A stretch of DNA of 64,000 nucleotides. Source: Solitalea agri. Its GTDB lineage: Bacteria > Bacteroidota > Bacteroidia > Sphingobacteriales > Sphingobacteriaceae. Shown piece after piece: positions 43,963 through 53,310 of this stretch. Position numbers and translations under genes: made by a program. Positions within the stretch are counted from its first letter, which is position 1. Each line of letters starts with the position of its first letter. The DNA lies in the NCBI RefSeq assembly GCF_023914155.1, contig NZ_JAMWYS010000028.1:1-64000 (forward strand), in the 5' to 3' direction. The notes under the pieces were generated by a model. That model ran no database searches, had not been told where the DNA came from, and was given only the letters and a program-made list of their open reading frames with translations.

Positions 43963-45870
43963 ATGAAGCTTATTACAAAACTTAAAATAGCACTTCCGAT
44001 TTTGGTAGTGCTATTTTTTGCTTTTGCCCAAAGGCAAAGGCCGGTGGCTAAGGTGCCACAGATCCCACTTGAAGACTTCTTCAAAAATCCGGAGATGACC
44101 GGATTCAAGGTTTCCCCGGATGGCAATTACATTTCGTACTTAGCCCCTTATCAATCGCGATTAAATGTTTTTGTTAAGAAGATCGGAACTGACAAGCCCA
44201 TTAGGGTTACAAATGACCTTAAGCGTGATATCCGTAATTACTTTTGGAAGGCCAATAAGATTCTGTATTTCCAGGATGCAGGAGGCAATGAGAACTTTCA
44301 GCTTTTTGCCGTAAACGCCGATGGCACCAAACCAATGGAAATTACTCAGGCGGGCTATCGTACCGATTTGGTGGACGATCTGGCTTCTGATGATCAACAC
44401 GTGATTATTCAAACTAATAAGCGGAATGCGGAAGTGTTCGATCCTTATAAAATTGATTTAGCCACAGGTAAAGCAGCTATGTTGTATGAAAATCCAGGTG
44501 ATATAACCGGATGGATGGTGGATCACGATGGAAAGTTGAGGTTGGCCGTTGTTACAAATGGTGTTCAAACCTCCATCCTTTATCGCAATAACGAAACCGA
44601 TAAATTCAAGACTTCCATTACCACTGATTTTAAGGAATCCGTAATGCCCCAGTTTTTCACATTTGATAACAAGTATGTTTATGCTATTTCAAACTTGAAA
44701 AAGGATAAAAACGAACTTGTGATTTTTGATTTGGAGCAAGGCAAGGAAATTAAATCAGTTTATGCTAATCCCGATTATGACATTGAATTTGCCGATTATT
44801 CAAGGAAACAGAAGAAATTGATGGCGGTAGGTTATACTTCGTGGAAAAGTGAACTGGTTGCTGTGGATGATGAGGCTAAGAAAATTCTCGACGACCTTAA
44901 ATCAAAAGTAGGCGAAAAGAACATCAGCGTAATGTCGATCAGTAAGGACGAAGATAAAATCATTTTTTACGTTGGAGCAGATCGTTTTAATAAGTTTTAT
45001 TTCTATGATGTTAAATCCGGGAAACTCGATCTGTTAGCCAATACTCGCCCATGGCTAAAAGAAGAGCATCTGGCAGAAATGAAACCAATAAAATATACAT
45101 CAAGAGATGGATTAACTATTAATGGCTACCTGACACTTCCTGTTGGGGTTGATCCCAAGAACCTGCCAGTTATTATCAATCCACATGGCGGTCCTTGGGC
45201 CAGGGATGAATGGCGGTTGAATCCAGAAGTTCAGTTTTTGGCCAATCGCGGTTATGCAGTATTACAAATGAATTTCAGGGGATCAACAGGATATGGTAAA
45301 GAATTTTGGACTAAGTCATTTAGGCAATGGGGACGGACCATGCAAAATGATGTTAGTGATGGCGTAGCTTGGTTGATTAAGGAGGGAATTGCTGATAAAA
45401 ACCGGATTGCAATTTATGGAGGTAGTTATGGAGGCTATGCCACTCTTGCAGGCATAACCTTAACTCCTGACCTATACGCTTGTGCCGTTGATTATGTAGG
45501 GGTTGCAAATATGTTTACGTTCATGAAAACAATTCCTCCCTACTGGGAGCCCTATCGTAAAATGTTTTATGAGATGGTGGGTGATCCGAAGGCAGATAGT
45601 GTAATGTTAGCCGAGGTTTCACCAGTTATGCATGCTGATAAGATTAAAGTTCCATTATTAATTGCCCAGGGAGCAAATGACCCAAGGGTAAATAAAAACG
45701 AATCGGACCAGATGGTGGAAGCTTTGCGTAAGCGGGGTATTGAAGTTGAATATATGGTTAAGGATAATGAGGGGCATGGTTTTTCTAATCAAGAAAACAG
45801 AATGGACTTTTATGGAGCGATGGAGAAGTTTTTCGCGAAACACTTAAAGCCCGAAATGGGTAAGAATTAA
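43963..45870 (+). CDS. S9-family prolyl oligopeptidase-like peptidase
   Basis: 635 aa. One N-terminal hydrophobic segment (6-23, signal or anchor). A seven-bladed beta-propeller (about 35-370, VSPDGNYISYLAP, FQLFAVNADGTKPM) precedes the alpha/beta-hydrolase domain with nucleophile Ser in GGSYGGYATLAG, Asp in GANDPRVNKNES and His in DNEGHGFSN. DPP IV/acylaminoacyl-peptidase group, presumably periplasmic. Convergent with the DUF885 gene, separated by a palindromic terminator. Confidence 0.93.
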   Translation: MKLITKLKIALPILVVLFFAFAQRQRPVAKVPQIPLEDFFKNPEMTGFKVSPDGNYISYLAPYQSRLNVFVKKIGTDKPIRVTNDLKRDIRNYFWKANKILYFQDAGGNENFQLFAVNADGTKPMEITQAGYRTDLVDDLASDDQHVIIQTNKRNAEVFDPYKIDLATGKAAMLYENPGDITGWMVDHDGKLRLAVVTNGVQTSILYRNNETDKFKTSITTDFKESVMPQFFTFDNKYVYAISNLKKDKNELVIFDLEQGKEIKSVYANPDYDIEFADYSRKQKKLMAVGYTSWKSELVAVDDEAKKILDDLKSKVGEKNISVMSISKDEDKIIFYVGADRFNKFYFYDVKSGKLDLLANTRPWLKEEHLAEMKPIKYTSRDGLTINGYLTLPVGVDPKNLPVIINPHGGPWARDEWRLNPEVQFLANRGYAVLQMNFRGSTGYGKEFWTKSFRQWGRTMQNDVSDGVAWLIKEGIADKNRIAIYGGSYGGYATLAGITLTPDLYACAVDYVGVANMFTFMKTIPPYWEPYRKMFYEMVGDPKADSVMLAEVSPVMHADKIKVPLLIAQGANDPRVNKNESDQMVEALRKRGIEVEYMVKDNEGHGFSNQENRMDFYGAMEKFFAKHLKPEMGKN

Positions 45871-45874
45871 ATGA

Positions 45875-45903
45875 AAAGAGGCTTAGTTTAACTAAGCCTC
45901 TTC
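45875..45903. terminator. Bidirectional terminator
   Basis: AGAGGCTTAGTT-T-AACTAAGCCTCT is a near-perfect stem between converging genes. Confidence 0.88.
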
Positions 45904-45922
45904 TCATTTGTATAGAGTGGAA

Positions 45923-47701
45923 TTATTGTTTTGCAGCCCAACTGTCCATTTTCGACTCTAAAACATCCAATGGCAGGCAACCATCGTTTAATACCTGGTG
46001 ATGAAACTCGGCAATATTAAACTTGCTGCCTAGTTGCTTTTCATATTTTGTTCGCAACTCACGTATTTTTAGTTGGCCGATTTTGTACGAAAGTGCTTGG
46101 CCCGGTATAGCCATATAGCGCTCTACTTCTGAAGTGGCCTCTGCTTCCGAAATACGCATATTATCGGTCATGTATTGAATGGCTTTTTCTCTAGACCAGC
46201 CTTGGGTATGTAACCCAGCGTCGACAACAAGACGGACAGCGCGAAGCATGGCATCGCTCAAATGACCGAGGTATTGGTAGGGGTCAGATAATAGACCCAG
46301 CTCTTTCCCCAAGCTTTCGGCATAAAGCGCCCAGCCCTCCCCGTAAGCTCCATACCAGGCAAAACGTCTAAAAGTAGGCAACGAAGTGTTTTCAATTTGA
46401 AGAGCATTTTGGTAATGATGTCCGGGAATCGCCTCGTGTAAAAACAAGGTTTCCATTCCTACAGTATTGAACTTTGTTGCATCTAAAATTGGAACGTAGA
46501 AAATGCCAGGACGCTTGCCATCCGGAGTCCCCGCAATATATTCAGGACTAGCCGAAGCTGCGCGAAAGGCCTCGGTTTGACGAATTTCAAATTTCATTTT
46601 TGGCACCTGATTGAAAAGTTTCTTTAACTGAGGGTCTTCTTTCGCTTTTATGGCCCAAAACGCATCTATTATCTCTTTAGGCGTTTTATATGGCATAAAT
46701 TGTTTGTCAGTATTCGCGTAATTGAAGAAAGCCTTAAGATCACCTTTAAACCCTACTTCAGCTTTAACTTTTTCCATTTCAGAACGGATATTGGCTACCT
46801 GTTGTAATCCCAAATCATAAACTTCCTGTGGAGTTTTATTGGTGGTAGTCCAATAGTTAATCAGGTATTGATAAAGCTCTTTTCCTTGTGGAATAGCATC
46901 TATTCCTGAACTTGTACGGGCTTTGGGTAAATATTCGGTTTTAAAGAATGTTGCCAGTTTTTGATAAGAAGGATTAATCTTTTCGTTAATGGCTTTTGTG
47001 TAGGCCTCCGTTAATCGTTTCTTATCAGCATCATTAAAATCTTTTGGAAAGTTGTTGATCGGGCCATAGAAAATACTTTTGGTAACATCCTTTGTTGGAA
47101 TAGCCTCCAGTTGAGGAATAACTTTAATCACTAAAGCCCGAGGTAGTACATAGCCTTTTGCTATACCGGTACGCATGTTTGTTAGAGCAGTATCGGCCCA
47201 AACCGAAAACCCATTTATCCTTCCCAAGAAATTATCATAATCTTTTACGGTTGCAAAAGGTTGGCTGCCGCTTCCAGATCCAAGTTGCGGAAGTGTTATG
47301 GTTAAACTCCAAAACTGATTAACTGGTAAATATTCAGAATGAAAATTATAGCCTTCTAAAGCCATGTTCATCTCGCGGCTAAAAATATCATAGCTTATCT
47401 TATCATTATCGTTTAATTTTTCTCGATCGAAGGCTTTAACGGCTTCATTGTATTTTGAATAAAACGCCTTCGATTGCTGAATAAATGCGGTACTACCATC
47501 ATTTGGTAACTGATCGTTGTATCGATTATCTCCGTTTGCTGTGGCTTCCAACGGAAACATTTTCATTCGATCTTCCCAATAGTTTTCGAGCATTTTATGA
47601 AAAGCTTCATTACTGTTTTCAGTTCTTACTTCTTTTGCAGGTCGCTGCTTGCAGGCTATTGATAATAAAGATAGACAGATAAAAAGGGTTGATTTCTTCA
47701 T
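45923..47701 (-). CDS. DUF885 family putative metallopeptidase, lipoprotein
   Basis: 592 aa. The signal ends LLSIAC with Cys17 as anchor. The DUF885 region spans about 35-590, with the zinc-binding motif LHEAIPGHHYQ near 428 and supporting Glu in GEGWALYAESLGKEL. This is related to M32/M49-like gluzincins. Family members remain little studied; some act as carboxypeptidases. The gene is alone on its strand. Confidence 0.9.
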   Translation of the reverse strand: MKKSTLFICLSLLSIACKQRPAKEVRTENSNEAFHKMLENYWEDRMKMFPLEATANGDNRYNDQLPNDGSTAFIQQSKAFYSKYNEAVKAFDREKLNDNDKISYDIFSREMNMALEGYNFHSEYLPVNQFWSLTITLPQLGSGSGSQPFATVKDYDNFLGRINGFSVWADTALTNMRTGIAKGYVLPRALVIKVIPQLEAIPTKDVTKSIFYGPINNFPKDFNDADKKRLTEAYTKAINEKINPSYQKLATFFKTEYLPKARTSSGIDAIPQGKELYQYLINYWTTTNKTPQEVYDLGLQQVANIRSEMEKVKAEVGFKGDLKAFFNYANTDKQFMPYKTPKEIIDAFWAIKAKEDPQLKKLFNQVPKMKFEIRQTEAFRAASASPEYIAGTPDGKRPGIFYVPILDATKFNTVGMETLFLHEAIPGHHYQNALQIENTSLPTFRRFAWYGAYGEGWALYAESLGKELGLLSDPYQYLGHLSDAMLRAVRLVVDAGLHTQGWSREKAIQYMTDNMRISEAEATSEVERYMAIPGQALSYKIGQLKIRELRTKYEKQLGSKFNIAEFHHQVLNDGCLPLDVLESKMDSWAAKQ

Positions 47702-47806
47702 ATAAAAGATTGATGATTGATTTAAATTAGGGTGAATTTAATCATTAACTGATTATGGCTAAAATGGATTTACTAATGAATATTTAAAACAAAAGAGCAG
47801 AGTAAT

Positions 47807-48340
47807 ATGGAAGAATACAATTTAGAAAATTTAAAATATCCGATAGGAAGATTTAATAAACCGGAAGATATCACACAAAATGATATTGAAGAGGCTATCA
47901 AATCAATAAGCGAATTACCGGAAGAGATCGAGAAGGCAATAGCAGGATTAAGTTCACAACAATTAGATACCCCATATAGGACTGATGGTTGGACGGTAAG
48001 GCAGGTAATTCACCATATTCCGGATAGTCATATGAATGCTTATATCCGATTTAAGCTAGCACTTACGGAAGAAAATCCAACAGTCAAGCCTTACCTTGAA
48101 GATAAATGGGCAGAGCTTGAAGACACCAAACAAACTCCAATTGAGATTTCTCTTCAACTATTAAAGTCACTTCATCAACGATGGGTGGTGTTATTAAGAG
48201 GTATGAACTCGGATGATTTTAACAAAACTTTTTTTCATCCCGAGCGGTGTGTTTCATTTACGCTTGCCGAAGTTACATTGTTGTATGACTGGCATGGAAG
48301 ACATCATTTGGGGCATATTTTACTGGTTAAAAATCGATAA
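47807..48340 (+). CDS. YfiT/BstA-like DinB-superfamily hydrolase or transferase
   Basis: 177 aa. The metal triad is visible: His in VRQVIHHIPDSHMNAYIRFK (about 66) and the pair in YDWHGRHHLGHILLV (about 163-167). The closest named relatives are Bacillus YfiT and bacillithiol transferase BstA. Bacteroidota of this group can use thiol cofactors, so conjugation of electrophiles is plausible but unproven. Followed 25 bp on by the C1 peptidase gene. Confidence 0.88.
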   Translation: MEEYNLENLKYPIGRFNKPEDITQNDIEEAIKSISELPEEIEKAIAGLSSQQLDTPYRTDGWTVRQVIHHIPDSHMNAYIRFKLALTEENPTVKPYLEDKWAELEDTKQTPIEISLQLLKSLHQRWVVLLRGMNSDDFNKTFFHPERCVSFTLAEVTLLYDWHGRHHLGHILLVKNR

Positions 48341-48365
48341 ATTAGGGTAAACAATACTTTAAGCT

Positions 48366-49916
48366 ATGCCTATAAGAATGGTTAAAGATGAGGACGGTTC
48401 ATCACAAGGTGGACCTCCTGGCGGGGGGGGTGGCAGATTTTCAGGCGGCGGTGGTGGAGGCGGCCTAATTGCGATCCTACTAAGTCTTTTGTTAAGAAAC
48501 CCGAAGCTTTTACTGGTAGTCGTGATTATCGGGGGGGCTTTTTATTTTTTTAAAGGCGGATGTTCAGGAGGTGGAAATCTTGCGCAGATTGCAGCCAAAG
48601 TGTTAAGCACCGGGGCCAATTTCGATATAAAACAATATGATAAGGCTGAAGTGTTTGAACCCCTTGCGTATGATAAAGATAAAAACCCGTTGCCAGAGCG
48701 TGTATCTCTCCAGCAATATTGCCCGAACAGGCTGAATCAAGGTGAGCAAGGTTCATGCGTGGCTTGGTCAAGTGCTTATGGGGCCCGCACTATTCTTGAG
48801 GCTCGCAAAACCGGGGCAGATCCTAACCAGGTAGCTTTCAGTCCATCTTTTCTTTATAACCAAATTAAGATGGATGGTTGTCAAGGTTCCTATATAATCA
48901 AAGCTATGAAGTCGATGAAGGAAACCGGGGCGCTCCCGTTCCGACAGTTTCCTTATACCGACCAGGATTGTAATAAAATGCCGAACTCATCAGAAATGGC
49001 GGACGCAGAACAGTATACCATGCTAGGCTATAACCGACTTACGTTGGGAGGTGATGATTATACCATTGATTTGAATGCCATACGGCAAAACCTCGCCCAA
49101 GGAGCTCCTGTGGTAATAGGTATGATGGTTGGAGGGTCATTTATGCAAGAGATGATGGGGCAAAAGGTATGGCATCCGACCAATTCTGATTATTCGATGA
49201 GAGGTTTTGGCGGGCATGCAATGTGTATAGTAGGCTATGATGATTACCTTGAGGGTGGTGCATTTCAAATTATGAATAGCTGGGGGCCTGAATGGGGTGA
49301 AAATGGCTTTGGATGGGTTCGATATAATGACTTTATCCATTTTGCCAAAGAGGCCTACGGCGTTTATCCCATGGGAGAAAGGGGAAAGGTTAAGCCCCAA
49401 GAGTTTGAGGTTAGTGTTGGCTTGGTGGATAATAGCACTAAGAACTATATTAATTTAAACGCTAAAGAAGGCAATGTTTTTACCACCGCTGGTTTGGTTA
49501 AAAAGGGGACCAAGTTTAAAATTGAAGTGAACAACAGTTTAGAGTGTTATACTTATGTTTTTCAGGATTCATTAGGAAAAAGCACAGTGCTGTTCCCATA
49601 TACATCAAAGCATTCTCCTTATTGTGGAATAACTGGCGCCAGATTATTTCCAAAGGATTATTCAATGCAGATCGATGAAGTTGGAGGTAAGGATATTATG
49701 GCTGTGGTGATTACTCAAAAACCATTGGATTTTGCATCTTTCAACAAGGAAATAAATAGCTCGGCAGGTGGTTCATATGCAGAAAAGTTAAAGAGAGCAC
49801 TAGGCAACAAAGCCATAGCTACAGTAAATTTTTCTGCCGGTCAGAAAGTTTCGTTTAGCGCTCCGGCAGATAAACCTGAAGCTGCAGTAGCGGTAATAAT
49901 TGAAATTCTAAAATAG
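48366..49916 (+). CDS. C1 (papain-like) cysteine peptidase with Gly-rich membrane anchor
   Basis: 516 aa. Residues 10-35 are a Gly-rich segment, then one TM helix (about 38-62, LLLVVVIIGGAFYFF). The papain core (about 100-345) has the oxyanion Gln and nucleophile Cys in NQGEQGSCVAWS, His in GGHAMCIVGYDD and Asn in IMNSWGPEWGENGFGWV. The C-terminal ~150 residues resemble a DUF4384-type beta domain (LVKKGTKFKIEVNNSLECYT). A membrane-tethered extracytoplasmic protease is the best reading. No pro-domain is seen. Confidence 0.9.
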   Translation: MPIRMVKDEDGSSQGGPPGGGGGRFSGGGGGGGLIAILLSLLLRNPKLLLVVVIIGGAFYFFKGGCSGGGNLAQIAAKVLSTGANFDIKQYDKAEVFEPLAYDKDKNPLPERVSLQQYCPNRLNQGEQGSCVAWSSAYGARTILEARKTGADPNQVAFSPSFLYNQIKMDGCQGSYIIKAMKSMKETGALPFRQFPYTDQDCNKMPNSSEMADAEQYTMLGYNRLTLGGDDYTIDLNAIRQNLAQGAPVVIGMMVGGSFMQEMMGQKVWHPTNSDYSMRGFGGHAMCIVGYDDYLEGGAFQIMNSWGPEWGENGFGWVRYNDFIHFAKEAYGVYPMGERGKVKPQEFEVSVGLVDNSTKNYINLNAKEGNVFTTAGLVKKGTKFKIEVNNSLECYTYVFQDSLGKSTVLFPYTSKHSPYCGITGARLFPKDYSMQIDEVGGKDIMAVVITQKPLDFASFNKEINSSAGGSYAEKLKRALGNKAIATVNFSAGQKVSFSAPADKPEAAVAVIIEILK

Positions 49917-49923
49917 TGTAAAC

Positions 49924-49953
49924 AAAAACTCCCGAATAATTCCGGGAGTTTTT
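49924..49953. terminator. Bidirectional terminator
   Basis: AAAAACTCCCG-AATAATT-CGGGAGTTTTT between the converging C1 peptidase and dps genes. Confidence 0.9.
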
Positions 49954-49987
49954 TATTTACTAGTTGTCCGCAAGACTATAGTGCAAA

Positions 49988-50476
49988 TTATTTAGCTAAA
50001 TAGGCCGAATACATCCAAACCAGTTTTTCTTGTTGTGAGATGTAGTCACTCATTAAAGAGTTGGTGCCTTCGTCATTGGCATCAGCTGACAGATCTAAAA
50101 TAACGCGTTCTTTTTCTAACAGCACCTTGAAACCGTTCAATATTTCTTCAACCGCTTCTAAACCATCCGAAACATCCGTTATTTCTTTAATCGTTGAGTT
50201 CTTTAAGTAATTGCTGAATGAATGCAATGGAATGTACCCTAAGGTTCTTATGCGTTCAGCTATTTCATCAATTTTCAATAAAGAATCAGTATATACTTCT
50301 TCAAACTTTACATGTAATTCAAAGAACTTTAAGCCTTTGATGTTCCAATGAAACCCTCTGGCATTTTGGTAGAATAACTGATAATTGGCTAGAAGAATAT
50401 TTAACCTCTCAGCTAATTCCTTAGTTTTATCTTTGTCTAAACCTATTGCATTGTTGTTTTTTTCTTTTTTTGACAT
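49988..50476 (-). CDS. dps: Dps-family DNA-binding ferritin-like protein
   Basis: 162 aa four-helix bundle. The dinuclear ferroxidase residues are in ARGFHWNIKGLKFFELHVKFEEVY (His and Asp/Glu) and KIDEIAERIRTLG. The Lys-rich N-terminus MSKKEKNNNAIG could contact DNA. Dps oxidises Fe2+ with H2O2 and protects the chromosome in stationary phase. Standard length; monocistronic. Confidence 0.95.
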   Translation of the reverse strand: MSKKEKNNNAIGLDKDKTKELAERLNILLANYQLFYQNARGFHWNIKGLKFFELHVKFEEVYTDSLLKIDEIAERIRTLGYIPLHSFSNYLKNSTIKEITDVSDGLEAVEEILNGFKVLLEKERVILDLSADANDEGTNSLMSDYISQQEKLVWMYSAYLAK

Positions 50477-50599
50477 ACCTTAATTTTTAAGTGAGGAATA
50501 GTAGATTAGGGTTTCCACAACTTTAAAATATCATTGGAAGCATCCTGCTTAATCTACAAAAACGCTTAAAAAGGGTTTTAAGTTTTAAAAAGTTAATTG

Positions 50600-51106
50600 A
50601 TGAGAACAGAAATTAAATGGGCATTGATTATCAGTTTACTGAATTTCTTATGGCTTGTTTTGGAGTATCTTTGCGGTTTTCACACTCGCTATATTTCTGC
50701 TCTACCTTATGTTACTATATTTTCAATAATTATTCCAATCGTTTTTTTGAGGGAAGCACTGCTTGAAAAACGGAATCGAAGATACAAAAAAACTATAACA
50801 TTTTGGCTTTCAGTGCAAACAGGTGCGACTATAATCCTTATTTGTTCGGTTATAAGTGTTTTTAGTGTGATGATTTACTTCAAATTAATTAACCCCGGTT
50901 TTACTGAATTCATGGTTAGCTATGCTACCCAAAAGGCTGCCGAAAATGGGGAAAATGTTGCGCGAGTTCGCAGCTATGCCACGACATATTTTAGCTTGAC
51001 CAGCTACATGCAAAAAGCCTTTGCCGGCACGATGTTTATAGGTTTATTTATAACTTTTATTTGGGCTGTTTTAATAAGTAAGAAAAGCAAATTAGGTGAA
51101 GATTAA
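50600..51106 (+). CDS. DUF4199 membrane protein
   Basis: 168 aa from ATG 50600; a TTG one codon earlier is disregarded. Four TM helices (about 8-24, 36-52, 74-96, 138-160). The pattern of a Gly/Tyr-rich first loop and a long amphipathic insert (GFTEFMVSYATQKAAENGE) matches DUF4199, a Bacteroidota-specific family of unknown function often found near glycosyltransferases. Confidence 0.8.
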   Translation: MRTEIKWALIISLLNFLWLVLEYLCGFHTRYISALPYVTIFSIIIPIVFLREALLEKRNRRYKKTITFWLSVQTGATIILICSVISVFSVMIYFKLINPGFTEFMVSYATQKAAENGENVARVRSYATTYFSLTSYMQKAFAGTMFIGLFITFIWAVLISKKSKLGED

Positions 51107-51181
51107 ATACTCTCGGATAATTATCTTTACGTGCCAATAAGCCGGCAAAACAAACGTTATACTGTTTTATTATTCAAACTA

Positions 51182-51697
51182 ATGATTAAGAACAAAGCAC
51201 TTTATCTGCTTTTAACAGCTGCTGTAATTTTAACTTCTTGCGGAGGAGGAACTGAAAGTAAGAAGGAAAATATTAAATCAAATGAAGAGATCACGGATAT
51301 TCCAGAGCCTAAATTTTTAAAAGAAGGAGAACTTTCCTTTTTAGCAAAGGATGGTAAGGAGATCAAGAAGATTGCCATTGAAATTGCGGATGATGAACAA
51401 CAACAAACGCAAGGGTTAATGTATCGAAAATCAATGGCTGATGAACAGGGCATGCTGTTTATTTTCCCTGATTCGGATATTCGAAATTTCTGGATGCATA
51501 ATACTTTTATCTCTTTAGATATTATTTATGCGAATGAAAAAAACGAGATCGTTAAAATTTGTAAGAATGCCGAGCCTTTAAATGAAAACCAGAATTTAGG
51601 TTCAGATAAGAATGCCAAGTACGTTATTGAAGTAAATGGAGGCTTTAGCGACAAGTACGGAATAGCTGAAGGTGATAGAATAAGCTTTAAACGATAA
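51182..51697 (+). CDS. DUF192 domain lipoprotein
   Basis: 171 aa from ATG 51182: MIKNKALYLLLTAAVILTSC is a lipoprotein signal (Cys20), whereas the upstream GTG at 51131 would add 17 poorly fitting residues. The DUF192 beta-barrel (about 55-170) shows the conserved IEIADDEQQQTQGLMYRKSM, GMLFIFPDSDIRNFWMHNTF and SLDIIYAN. Function unknown in the family. Confidence 0.9.
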   Translation: MIKNKALYLLLTAAVILTSCGGGTESKKENIKSNEEITDIPEPKFLKEGELSFLAKDGKEIKKIAIEIADDEQQQTQGLMYRKSMADEQGMLFIFPDSDIRNFWMHNTFISLDIIYANEKNEIVKICKNAEPLNENQNLGSDKNAKYVIEVNGGFSDKYGIAEGDRISFKR

Positions 51698-51699
51698 AC

Positions 51700-51732
51700 A
51701 TAAATGCTACAGTGAGCCACTGTAGCATTTAT
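51700..51732. terminator. Bidirectional terminator
   Basis: ATAAATGCTACAGTG-AGC-CACTGTAGCATTTAT between DUF192 and the converging PPK2 gene. Confidence 0.88.
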
Positions 51733-51737
51733 TCTTT

Positions 51738-52631
51738 TTAGTCTTCTTCAGCTTCAAGTTCTTTTTTTGCTTTGCCAAGTAAAGCTTTTTCTTCGTCGCT
51801 TATTGCCGGATATTTTAGGTTTAATGATTCAAGGGTTTCTAACAGAATGCGGGCAACAGCTAACTGTGCAAACCACTTTTTATCTGAAGGGATAATAAAC
51901 CAAGGTGCTTTTTCGCTAGCGGTTTCTTCCACCATTTCTTCAAAGGCCTTTTGATAATCATCCCAAAAACCTCTTTCTTTTAAATCAGCGTAGCTAAATT
52001 TCCAGTGCTTTTCAGGGTCGATGATTCGTTCCATGAAACGTTTCTTCTGTTCTTTTTTCGAAACATTTAAAAAGAACTTTAATACCACGTAACCGTTTTT
52101 GACTAAATGTTTTTCATGGCTTCTGATTGACTCATACCGATCTTTCCAAAAGTCTTTATTAATATCTTTGGCCGAGTTAATATCGGGCAATCGTTGGTTA
52201 AGTATGATTTCGGGGTGAACTTTAGTTACCACCACTTCTTCATAATAAGAGCGATTAAAAATGCCAATTCGGCCTCTTTCAGGCAGGTGAACACTTGTTC
52301 GCCATAAAAAATCATGGTCCAACTCGTTTGCTGTTGGAGCCTTAAAACTTACCACCTGACATCCGCTAGGGTTTATTCCTGACATAACGTGCTTTATGGT
52401 ACTGTCTTTTCCTGCAGCATCTCTTGCCTGAAAAATCATAAGAATCGCGTGGTTATCGGAAGCGAATAGCTTTTCCTGTAATACAGCTATACGCTGAATA
52501 TGCTTTTGCATAATTTCATTCGCATCTTCTTTTTCAACATAGTCGATTGAAAAACCAGGGTCGAAATTTTTCAGTTTGAATTTTTTTCCTGAATTGACAA
52601 TAAAGCGGTCATCCTTAAGCAGCTTAATCAT
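51738..52631 (-). CDS. ppk2: Polyphosphate kinase 2 family protein
   Basis: 297 aa P-loop kinase. Walker A region FQARDAAGKDSTIKHVMSGI (about 66-85) and lid/Walker B GIFNRSYYEEVVVTKVHP (about 130) are intact. The conserved KAPTANELDHDFLWR and the C-terminal PWFIIPSDKKWFAQLAVARI fit the class that phosphorylates NMPs or NDPs with polyphosphate. The last 25 residues are an acidic tail. Monocistronic, with a dyad in its leader. Confidence 0.94.
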   Translation of the reverse strand: MIKLLKDDRFIVNSGKKFKLKNFDPGFSIDYVEKEDANEIMQKHIQRIAVLQEKLFASDNHAILMIFQARDAAGKDSTIKHVMSGINPSGCQVVSFKAPTANELDHDFLWRTSVHLPERGRIGIFNRSYYEEVVVTKVHPEIILNQRLPDINSAKDINKDFWKDRYESIRSHEKHLVKNGYVVLKFFLNVSKKEQKKRFMERIIDPEKHWKFSYADLKERGFWDDYQKAFEEMVEETASEKAPWFIIPSDKKWFAQLAVARILLETLESLNLKYPAISDEEKALLGKAKKELEAEED

Positions 52632-52649
52632 AGTAGTTAAGTTTGTATT

Positions 52650-52674
52650 AATTTAACATTTTAGGTGTTAAATT
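52650..52674 (-). promoter_or_regulatory. Inverted repeat in the ppk2 leader
   Basis: AATTTAACA (52650-52658) and TGTTAAATT (52666-52674) form a perfect 9-bp dyad with a 7-nt spacer, 19 bp before the ppk2 start codon. It may be an operator or leader hairpin. Confidence 0.4.
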
Positions 52675-52749
52675 TTTTTAGAAAAATACAGATGTGAAAA
52701 AAAAATCATAAATTAATGGTTAACAAGTTGAAACCTATAGTTTACACCG

Positions 52750-53310
52750 ATGCCTAGTAAAATTGAGTTGGAAAAACGCTTTGCCAGTTATTCGAACGAA
52801 CAATTGCTAGACCTTTTGAATGATCAGGAGGCATATACCGACTTGGCTGTGGAGGTAGCCTCTATAGAGCTTAAAAGCAGAAACCTAAGCGAACAAGAAA
52901 TAAAAGATTATGTTGTTAACAAATATAAACAGGCAGAGTTGTTTATTGAGAAAAACATTCATGAGGAGTTGACTCTCCTGTTAAAGAGCTTTTTTTATTT
53001 TTGTTGGATCCCCGTTTTAACATTTCCATTTACTTTGAATTTTAGGGAAGACAAAGCCATTCTAAAGCTTAGGCAAGCTAACTTTTATTCTACATTTGGA
53101 TTTTTGTTCTTCGCTATTGGTGGTATAGTTATCTTAATTTTAAAGGCTGATTTTTTAACCGCTTTATCAATTTGGATTGCAGGAATGGTGCTCGCTTTAA
53201 TGGCCGATAAACGTTTTAATCGAGACCCAATTATCCGTAAATTTGAACAAATAATTAAGAATTACCAGAAGTCATCCCCAGCTCTTTCCGATAAGGAGGA
53301 ATCCGTTTAG
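52750..53310 (+). CDS. Hypothetical membrane protein
   Basis: 186 aa. An N-terminal helical part (1-75; LEKRFASYSNEQLLDLLNDQ, ELKSRNLSEQEIKDYV) precedes three hydrophobic helices (about 82-98, 117-135, 139-156). The N-terminal motif recalls the helical tails of Bacteroidota proteins in which LxxLLxxxxxYxxxAxxxAxxEL repeats occur. Its end overlaps the 3' end of the convergent phosphoesterase gene by 4 bp. Function unknown. Confidence 0.72.
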   Translation: MPSKIELEKRFASYSNEQLLDLLNDQEAYTDLAVEVASIELKSRNLSEQEIKDYVVNKYKQAELFIEKNIHEELTLLLKSFFYFCWIPVLTFPFTLNFREDKAILKLRQANFYSTFGFLFFAIGGIVILILKADFLTALSIWIAGMVLALMADKRFNRDPIIRKFEQIIKNYQKSSPALSDKEESV

